A stretch of DNA of 64,000 nt, taken from positions 62,001 to 126,000 of the forward strand of contig NZ_CALKTC010000083.1 of NCBI RefSeq assembly GCF_937996225.1. Reading direction: 5' to 3'. Positions 58,434 through 64,000 of this stretch are shown here, in pieces. Made by a program: the position numbers and the translations under genes. This DNA is from an uncultured Campylobacter sp. Lineage in GTDB: Bacteria; Campylobacterota; Campylobacteria; Campylobacterales; Campylobacteraceae. The notes beneath the pieces were generated by a model. It did not search any database. It saw only the letters and a list, made by a program, of their open reading frames with translations, and was not told the origin of the DNA. The first letter of the stretch is position 1. Every line of letters begins with the position of its first letter.

Positions 58434-58709
58434 TCTCTCTCCTTTGTGAAAGTTGGCATAATTGTAGGAAAAAGTCGTGAAGAAAAAGTTAAGTAAAGCA
58501 GCCGCGCCGCCAAAATAGCTCGGCGTCGTAAATTTAAAGCTTTGATTTAAATTTAGAAAATTTTACGCTGCTGCGACAAAAACAGGGCGGAAGCGCAATG
58601 CGCGCAAACAAGGCTAAATTTTAAAATTTTAAGCGGAAAGCAAGAGGTGCGTAGCGCGTAAATTTAGCATAAATTCGCGCTGCATAGATTGCATTAAAAG
58701 CCCGCCATC

Positions 58710-58826
58710 CGTAAATTTAACGGCAGAGCGGGCGTATCTCGACACTGCGGACGGCGAAATTTCGTCGCGTAAATTTAACCGCAGAGCGGACATACTTAGA
58801 AATTGCGGATGATTAAATTTCATCCG
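58710..58826. repeat. Two tandem copies of a 58-bp unit
   Basis: CGTAAATTTAAC starts at 58710 and again at 58768. Both units then read GCAGAGCGG, TGCGGA and AAATTTC in register, with about 13 differences over 58 bases. The pair ends just short of the sodC stop. The rest of the 58434-58835 spacer has no supported gene. Confidence 0.65.
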
Positions 58827-58835
58827 CAACGAAGC

Positions 58836-59381
58836 CTATTTTATAACGCCGCAGACCATTCTAGCGCCGCCGCCGCCGAGCGGCTTCGGATGATCGCTGT
58901 GGTTATCGCCGCCTACGTGAACCATTAGCGAGTGGCCCTTTAGCTCATCTAGGCTCTTAATTTTCGGAGCTAGCACCGGATAGACCGCATTGCCCTCGGC
59001 ATCGACGAAAAGCGCAGGCAGATCGCCCTTGTGGCCGCTATCGTCCCAAGCAAACGAGTGCTTTTTGGTATCGTTCGGATCCCAGTGACCGCCAGCTTTC
59101 ATGCCTAAGCCCTTCTCGGTCGCGCCGCAGTCGGCGTTTTGATGTACGTGAAAGCCGTGCACGCCGCTAGTAAGACCTTTTAAATTCGGGAAAAATGCCA
59201 CGCCGTAGTTCGTCTCGACCGCTACGACCTCGCCTACGCTCACGTTACCCTTCTCGCCTAGCTGCTCCATCGCGATGACGAGGTGCTTGCCGGTCTTAGG
59301 GTCAAAATTTTGCATATCGCCGTGCTCGTGAGCGATCAAGGCGCTTGCGACTAAAATTGATGAAATTAGAAATTTCTTCAT
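58836..59381 (-). CDS. sodC: Cu/Zn superoxide dismutase, periplasmic
   Basis: 181 aa from the ATG at 59381, with AAAGGA upstream and a signal peptide (about 1-19, ending ASALIAHE). Metal ligands and signatures are visible: [45 protein letters not shown] and [12 protein letters not shown]. It detoxifies superoxide in the periplasm. An in-frame start 14 codons earlier would give a non-family N-terminus. Confidence 0.95.
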   Translation of the reverse strand: MKKFLISSILVASALIAHEHGDMQNFDPKTGKHLVIAMEQLGEKGNVSVGEVVAVETNYGVAFFPNLKGLTSGVHGFHVHQNADCGATEKGLGMKAGGHWDPNDTKKHSFAWDDSGHKGDLPALFVDAEGNAVYPVLAPKIKSLDELKGHSLMVHVGGDNHSDHPKPLGGGGARMVCGVIK

Positions 59382-59446
59382 GATAAATCCTTTAAAATGA
59401 AATGTGAGTGCAATTTTATCCAAAAATACTTAAAAAATAATTTTTC

Positions 59447-60115
59447 TTATTTAGATAAATTTTGCTTTTTATCTAAAAGGCTTATCGCGAAGAATAAGAT
59501 CAAGCTGGAAATTACGAGCAAAACGCTTAAAATCAGCGCCCGCTCGTTCTCTCCGTCATACACGGCATTGTAGATCGCAAGGCCTAACGTGTCGGTTTTG
59601 CCCACGATGTTTCCGCCCAGCATCAGCGTGATACCCACTTCGCCAAGCCCGCGCGAGAGCGCTAAAATGAGCGCGGAGCCGAGCGTTTTAAGCGAGCTAG
59701 GAAGGATTACTAAGAGGAAAATTTGAGCTCTGTTTTTGCCTAAAATTTGCGCGGCTTCGATTAAGCTTTTCGGAAATAGCTCAAAGCTCGCGCATACGGG
59801 CTTTACAAACAGTGGCAGTCCCACCAAAAACGCGGCGATTACCAATGAAGAGAAGTTAAAAACGATGTCTAAATTTAACGCAGAGCCGATAAAACCGCTC
59901 TTTCCAAAAACATAAAGCAGCAAAAATCCCGTCGCGATCGGCGGGAAGATGAGCGGAAAAATCACTAAAATTTCGACGATTTTTTTAAGCTTCGATTTGC
60001 TAAAGGCTAAAAAATACGCAATCGCAAGCCCTGCCGTAATCAGCAGCAAAAAGCTGCAAAACAGGGCTTTGACGCTTAAAAGCAAAGGATGCGCGATCCA
60101 AGCGATGTCGCTCAT
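59447..60115 (-). CDS. modB: Molybdate/tungstate-type ABC permease (ModB family), second copy
   Basis: 222 aa, about five membrane helices. The permease loop contains EAAQILGKNRAQIFLLVILP and SRGLGEVGITLMLGG. It overlaps modA by ATGA and follows it. No modC ATPase gene is present: sodC comes next, on the same strand. It is clearly diverged from the ModB at 205-894, so it is not a recent duplicate. Confidence 0.88.
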   Translation of the reverse strand: MSDIAWIAHPLLLSVKALFCSFLLLITAGLAIAYFLAFSKSKLKKIVEILVIFPLIFPPIATGFLLLYVFGKSGFIGSALNLDIVFNFSSLVIAAFLVGLPLFVKPVCASFELFPKSLIEAAQILGKNRAQIFLLVILPSSLKTLGSALILALSRGLGEVGITLMLGGNIVGKTDTLGLAIYNAVYDGENERALILSVLLVISSLILFFAISLLDKKQNLSK

Positions 60116-60813
60116 TTAAGACCGAATTTTGAAAAAATCTCTTTTGAGCGGTCCGATTGAAATTCCTTCATCACCTTTTCGCAAAGCGCTTCATCGTTGC
60201 ACGCGCTAAGCCTTGCGATGCCGATGAATGCGGGGCTGTAGAGACTCTCGTCGATGTAGATGATCGAGCCGAACTCATCTTTTTTGGCGACCGCTTCGGT
60301 GCTGTTGATAAAGCCCGCCTGCACCTCGCCGTTGATGACGTATGCGACCACCTGTGGCACGCCCGCGACGGCTAAAATTTTATCTTTTACCAGCTCCATC
60401 TTGGCGTTTTGTAAAAACTCGTTCGTCCTGATACCGTAAATCGCCTTTTTAGGATCTGGCATCGCGATCTTATCGAACTTTGCGATCTCGGAGACATCGT
60501 TTATTTTAATATTTTTCGGCGTCACCAAAACGAGCGTGCCGTGCCCAACGCGTTCAAATTTAGTGATATTTAGATCGCTTTTTTTCAAAAACGCCTCGTC
60601 GCCTACGATGAATGAAATTTTATTCTCGCGCGATTGAATGACGAGCTGGCCGAGGTTGGCAAACGATCCCGCCACGTCCATGCCCTCTTTTTTCAAATTT
60701 TCGATCACGGCCGAGACAGGCTTTTTGTATCCGCCGCCGGCTGCGATTATCAGCTGATCCGCGCAGAACGAAACGCTTGCCGCAAGCGCTAAAATAAAAG
60801 CAATTTTTTTCAT
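60112..60813 (-). CDS. modA: Oxyanion-binding periplasmic protein (ModA-like)
   Basis: 233 aa with a signal peptide (about 1-17, ending VSFCAD). The layout is ModA-like (QLIIAAGGGYKKPVSAVIE, AGSFANLGQLVIQ, SFIVGDEAFLKK, TLVLVTPKN, VAYVINGEVQAGFINSTEAV). The usual AAASL ligand loop reads AAGGGYKK and the SFG(A/S)SG loop reads SFANLG, so the bound ion may differ from molybdate. First gene of a modA-modB pair. Confidence 0.75.
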   Translation of the reverse strand: MKKIAFILALAASVSFCADQLIIAAGGGYKKPVSAVIENLKKEGMDVAGSFANLGQLVIQSRENKISFIVGDEAFLKKSDLNITKFERVGHGTLVLVTPKNIKINDVSEIAKFDKIAMPDPKKAIYGIRTNEFLQNAKMELVKDKILAVAGVPQVVAYVINGEVQAGFINSTEAVAKKDEFGSIIYIDESLYSPAFIGIARLSACNDEALCEKVMKEFQSDRSKEIFSKFGLK

Positions 60814-60874
60814 GAAAATCCTTTTTTTGAAATTTTAAGAATTTTACAAAATATACTCCTATTTATTAATAAAT

Positions 60875-60909
60875 TGCATTTTTATGCCCTGTTTTAGACT
60901 TTTATGTCT
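60875..60909 (-). promoter_or_regulatory. Two spaced dyads upstream of modA
   Basis: On the minus strand AGACATAAAAGTCT (60909-60896) and GGCATAAAAATGCA (60888-60875) are similar small palindromes. Their centres are 21 bp apart, two helical turns. They lie in the 116-bp modD-modA gap, upstream of modA. They look like a paired operator; the regulator is unknown. Confidence 0.45.
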
Positions 60910-60929
60910 TAAAATTTAAAATTTAATAT

Positions 60930-61781
60930 TTAGATAAGCTCTATCTTTCCGCCTAGATCGCACACGCCCTGATTCCAAACCGCCGAGCTTACGAGCACGT
61001 CCGCGCCGGTAGCCGCAAACTCTGCGCAGTTATTTTTATTTATGCCACCCGCAGCGCAAATTTTAATCTGCGGCGCCGTCTCATCTCGCTTCAAAACGCA
61101 GGCTCTAAGCTCGCCAGAGCTCATCTTATCGCACATTATCGCATCAGGCGCGTATTTTAAAAGCTCGCTAAATTCGCGCTCGCTCGCTACTTCGATCATG
61201 ATTTTTCGCTCGGGCGCGCGCTCTTTAAATTTAGCGATCTGCGCGCAAAACTCGCTAAAGCTCGCAAACGCACGGGTATGGTTTGAAAAAAACAGGACGC
61301 TGTCGTGCAGCCCCAGGCGGTGCATCGTCCCGCCGCCTGCGATCAGCGCATTTACGCAAAGCTCCTTCGCAAAAGGAAAGCTCTTGCGCGTTGCACCCAG
61401 CACGCAGCGCGGATTTGCCTCTCGCATCAGCGCAACCATCTCGTGCGCGTAAGTAGAAATTTTACAGGAGTATTCAAACACGATCTGAACGATCTTCCAA
61501 GCTTTATGCAAGCTCTCAAAGCTTCCCCGCGCGCTAAAAATTTCTTCTCCCGCACAAAATGCGCTTCCCTCACGCGCTAGATGCTGCGTCTCGCAACCAA
61601 AGCGCGCCGCTACTTCGCGCGCGATTCCTCCGCCGCTAAAGATCAGATACTGCCTCGTTACGATCGAAAGCCGCGCGGGCGCGTTTAAATCCACGAAGTC
61701 CTGTAAAAGCTCGGTCGTAAGGTCCAAAAACGCGCCGTCGCTAGCGATTAGATCGTCGATTTTACTCTGCGAAATAAACAT
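60930..61781 (-). CDS. modD: ModD, a quinolinate phosphoribosyltransferase-like protein
   Basis: 283 aa. Related to NadC: TRQYLIFSGGGIAREVA, KIVQIVFEYSCKISTYAHEMV, LGATRKSFPFAKELCVNALIAGGG (key part RKSFPFAKEL), HRLGLHDSVLFFSNH, IMIEVASEREFSELL and AGGINKNNCAEFAATGAD. ModD genes accompany molybdate transport genes, as here, but their reaction is not established to my knowledge. Two bases separate it from the nitroreductase upstream. Confidence 0.88.
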   Translation of the reverse strand: MFISQSKIDDLIASDGAFLDLTTELLQDFVDLNAPARLSIVTRQYLIFSGGGIAREVAARFGCETQHLAREGSAFCAGEEIFSARGSFESLHKAWKIVQIVFEYSCKISTYAHEMVALMREANPRCVLGATRKSFPFAKELCVNALIAGGGTMHRLGLHDSVLFFSNHTRAFASFSEFCAQIAKFKERAPERKIMIEVASEREFSELLKYAPDAIMCDKMSSGELRACVLKRDETAPQIKICAAGGINKNNCAEFAATGADVLVSSAVWNQGVCDLGGKIELI

Positions 61782-61783
61782 AT

Positions 61784-62281
61784 CTAGCCTACGAAGTGAA
61801 TTTTAGCGGGCTCAAAGCGTGAATGCGCCTTTGTGACGCGAGACGGAAAGCCCAAAGGCATAATGCAAAACGCCTCCAAATGCCCAGGCAGATCCAAAAT
61901 TTCTCTTACGCGCTCCATTGCGTAAATATCGGGCGCTACGCCCAGCCACGTGGTGCCAAGCCCCAAATGGTGCGCCGCTAGCCAGAGATTTTCTGCCGCA
62001 CAAGCGCAGTCGTAGCGAGCGTAGGGCTGGAATTTTAAGCCGCTTTTGCGCGTGCAGACCACGATCGCAAGCGGCGCATCCTTCGTGCAGCCGCCGTAGG
62101 TGCCGACGCTGCTAAGTAGCGTAAGCGTGGTGCGGTCGCGTACTACGTAAAACTCCCATGAGCGCTGGTTGCCCGCGCTAGGGGCTTGCATAGCGGCTTT
62201 TAGCACGAGCTCGATCTGATCGTCGCTCGGCATTTTTTCGGTAAAATTCCGCACGCTCGTGCGTGTAAAAATTTCATTCAT
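61784..62281 (-). CDS. Nitroreductase family protein
   Basis: 165 aa flavoprotein-type reductase. TRTSVRNFTEKMPSDDQIE and AAMQAPSAGNQRSWEFYVV are the FMN-binding N-terminal blocks; AAENLWLAAHHLGLGTTWLG is the central signature; the C-terminal GFPSRVTKAHSRF (usually GYP) closes it. It is the first gene of the nitroreductase-modD unit. Substrate unknown. Confidence 0.9.
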   Translation of the reverse strand: MNEIFTRTSVRNFTEKMPSDDQIELVLKAAMQAPSAGNQRSWEFYVVRDRTTLTLLSSVGTYGGCTKDAPLAIVVCTRKSGLKFQPYARYDCACAAENLWLAAHHLGLGTTWLGVAPDIYAMERVREILDLPGHLEAFCIMPLGFPSRVTKAHSRFEPAKIHFVG

Positions 62282-62444
62282 CGCTGTTCCTTTAAATCAA
62301 ATTTCTAAATTCCGCTTTTTACGAGCGGTAAAAAATGGAATTTAGAAGTAAGCTTGCCGCTGCGTTTGCTTGAGCCTTGCTTACACGTTGCGCTATTTAG
62401 GCGCTACGTGGCGGCCGATGCGCGCTAATTTGGTTTTGCTTGCC

Positions 62445-62478
62445 TGAGCGCGCCTCTTTTTGCATCAAAAAGCGCTCA
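62445..62478. repeat. Bulged hairpin in a gene-free spacer
   Basis: TGAGCG (62445-62450) pairs with CGCTCA (62473-62478), and CTTTTTG with CAAAAAG around CAT, leaving a five-base bulge CGCCT. The surrounding 62282-62971 spacer contains no supported gene. Confidence 0.45.
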
Positions 62479-62971
62479 AAACTGCGATAAAATTTCAAAT
62501 CGCGCTGCTGTGAAAATCCGCCGCAAAGAACATCCGCTCAAACTTAGCTTGCTTAAATTTCGCTCACAAGCAAGCTTGCGACCCGCATATTTAAATTTTA
62601 ATCCTAGGCCGCTATCTGGCACCTGCTAAAATGACACGCCGTATGCATCAATATGTGCGTGTAGCTCGCGTGGTCCTTAAATTTCATCTCGCGCTGAGTC
62701 TGCGTCGATCTTTGCGGATAAAATTTTATCCTTCGCAACAATGAAATTTCACCTTCGCGCCGAGCAAATTTTATCTTCGTCGCCTGGTAAAATTCCGCTT
62801 TCGCCGCTTTTGAATTTTAACCGCGCGCGCGTCCGCAAAGCACTTGCCGCGCCGTACCGCATGCAAAGCGCGCTCGGATCATCAAAAGCTCAAAATATCT
62901 AAAATTTAACCGCAAAACCCAACCAGACGGAGCCGCACGCCGAAACGCTATAAAATTTTAAGCGTTTAAAT

Positions 62972-63637
62972 TTATCGATCGCCTATCAGCCTGCGCACGA
63001 CGTAGCTTGCGATGAAAAGCCCAAAGCTCGCGGTCACTCCCATGAAGCTGCCCATCGATTTGACGCGCGGCGGCTCGCTCGAGCAGGCGACGTCAAAATC
63101 GCCCGCAAAGCCGCGCTTTCGCAGCTCGTATCTGATCTTGCGCGCGAGCGGATCGCCTTGCGTCTGCCAGATTGATCGGATTTCGATCCTAGCGGGATCA
63201 AGCCTCTTTGCGCCACCCATCGAGCTTATGAAGCCCACGCCCGCCTCGCTACAGCGCAGCGCAAGCGCGATCTTAGCGCTCACGTCGTCGATAGCGTCGA
63301 TTACGAAATCAAATTTTGCTAGATCAAATTTAGATAAAAATTCCTCATCGATCCTAGCGGCGATCGGCGTCACGCCTTTAAATTTGCGCGCGAAAACCTC
63401 GCATTTTAGCTCGCCTACGTGCTCGCTTCCAAGCTGGCGGTTTTGGTTGGTGATCTCGAAGCGATCGCAATCGATCACGCTTAAGCTTACCGCGCCGCTG
63501 CGGTACAGCGCCTCTATCACCGCTCCGCCCACGCCGCCGCAGCCGCAGATTAAAATTTTAGCGCTTTGCAGCCTTGCAAAATCCTCGCCGAAAAGCAGGC
63601 GCGAGCGCGAAAAGCGGTCTACTACAACTTCACTCAT
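62972..63637 (-). CDS. tcdA: tRNA threonylcarbamoyladenosine dehydratase (TcdA/ThiF family)
   Basis: 221 aa E1-like adenylating enzyme. RFSRSRLLFGEDFARLQ at the start, the nucleotide-binding ICGCGGVGGAVIEAL near residue 30, IDCDRFEITNQNRQL, VIDAIDD and SSMGGAKRLDP are all typical of TcdA (CsdL). That enzyme forms cyclic t6A at tRNA position 37. It overlaps surE by eight bases, the same pairing as in C. jejuni. Confidence 0.88.
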   Translation of the reverse strand: MSEVVVDRFSRSRLLFGEDFARLQSAKILICGCGGVGGAVIEALYRSGAVSLSVIDCDRFEITNQNRQLGSEHVGELKCEVFARKFKGVTPIAARIDEEFLSKFDLAKFDFVIDAIDDVSAKIALALRCSEAGVGFISSMGGAKRLDPARIEIRSIWQTQGDPLARKIRYELRKRGFAGDFDVACSSEPPRVKSMGSFMGVTASFGLFIASYVVRRLIGDR

Positions 63638-64000
63638 CGTTTCTCATCCACCTTTCTAGCGCGCTCATCTGCTCGTGCGCGGTTAAATTTAACTTAATCG
63701 GACTTAACGTCGCCCGCCCCTTAAAAAGTACCGAAATGTCGCTATTTTCGTTTTTGCTTGCATCAAAATTGAGCGTAGATTTGCCTAGCCAATAATACTC
63801 CATCCCGCGCGGATTGCGGTTTAGCTGCGCGTCGGTATCGTAGAGCTTCTCGCCGCAGGGCGCAACCGAAAGCCCCTTAAAATCCTGCTTTGAGACGGCA
63901 GGGACATTTAAATTTAAAAACTGCTTCGGCGGCAGAGGAAAGCCTTTATTAAAGATTTTCTCGACCAGCTCCACCGCGAGCTCGCACGCGAGATCAAATC
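63630..64000 (-). CDS. surE: 5'/3'-nucleotidase SurE, C-terminal part
   Basis: The gene runs off the window at 64000, so the N-terminal catalytic half is missing from view. Visible: CELAVELVEKIFNKGFPLPP, FLNLNVPAV, GLSVAPCGEKLYDTD, NPRGMEYYWLG and a final SPIKLNLTAHEQM, all in family order. A nucleoside-monophosphate phosphatase upstream of and overlapping tcdA. Confidence 0.85.
   Translation of the reverse strand, partial: FDLACELAVELVEKIFNKGFPLPPKQFLNLNVPAVSKQDFKGLSVAPCGEKLYDTDAQLNRNPRGMEYYWLGKSTLNFDASKNENSDISVLFKGRATLSPIKLNLTAHEQMSALERWMRNDE

Noticed and set aside
60814..60929. Molybdenum-cofactor riboswitch upstream of modA
   Set aside because: Only 116 bp, very AT-rich, and without the expected multi-stem structure; small dyads explain the symmetry better.

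Overview
The window reads as chromosomal DNA of a Campylobacter species. The main evidence is gene order: addB-addA-rplM-rpsI-cadF-HAD hydrolase, rplU-rpmA-obgE, fmt-birA-parA-parB-atpF'FHAGDC-tolQRA-tolB-pal-cpoB-slyD-fabD-pfs-ttcA and tcdA-surE all match, from memory, the arrangement in Campylobacter jejuni and relatives. Base composition is clearly more GC-rich than C. jejuni, and the DNA is packed with AT-rich AAATTTTA/TAAAATTT words inside otherwise GC-rich sequence. A non-thermophilic oral lineage such as C. gracilis is my guess; the sequence alone does not prove it.

Layout. 1-0.9 kb: an orphan molybdate-type permease. 0.9-8.9 kb: a large membrane PAS/GGDEF protein with a dead EAL domain, then hisZ-like, purA, a DUF507 gene and carA. 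9.7-10.4 kb: a lone OmpR-type response regulator. 10.7-19.7 kb: addB, addA, rplM, rpsI, a CadF-type OmpA porin and a HAD phosphatase. 20.7 kb: tRNA-Gln(CUG). 20.9-22 kb: two small exported proteins on the minus strand. 22.1-24.4 kb: rplU, rpmA, obgE and an EF-hand lipoprotein. 24.6-42.2 kb: a long plus-strand housekeeping run covering formylation, biotin ligation, chromosome partition, ATP synthase, the Tol-Pal envelope system, a metal-binding SlyD, fabD, pfs and ttcA. 42.2-50.4 kb is looser: repeat-rich spacers, an aldehyde dehydrogenase, a tandem pair of small membrane proteins of which one is broken, a TPR lipoprotein between two 86-bp direct repeats, thiL and a DUF417 protein. 50.4-54.8 kb is the most accessory-looking stretch: an asparaginase-like gene fragment, a WG-repeat protein, a polynucleotide kinase-RNA ligase fusion, a metallophosphoesterase, and what looks like the lost C-terminal piece of the asparaginase-like gene. 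55.6-64 kb, mostly minus strand: a two-component system with a DUF1104 protein, sodC, modB-modA, modD, a nitroreductase, tcdA and the end of surE.

How it works together. The core blocks are ordinary: purine and carbamoyl-phosphate synthesis, recombination repair (AddAB), translation, ATP synthesis and envelope integrity. The most interesting candidate system is the kinase-ligase plus phosphoesterase pair. Together these supply 5'-kinase, end-trimming phosphoesterase and ligase activities, the three needed to heal and seal broken RNA, and the pair is bracketed by two pieces of a broken gene.

The second theme is the AAATTTTA word family. It fills intergenic DNA, forms perfect hairpins after genes, builds short tandem arrays, and also appears inside in-frame, low-complexity insertions in AddB, the HAD phosphatase and ThiL.
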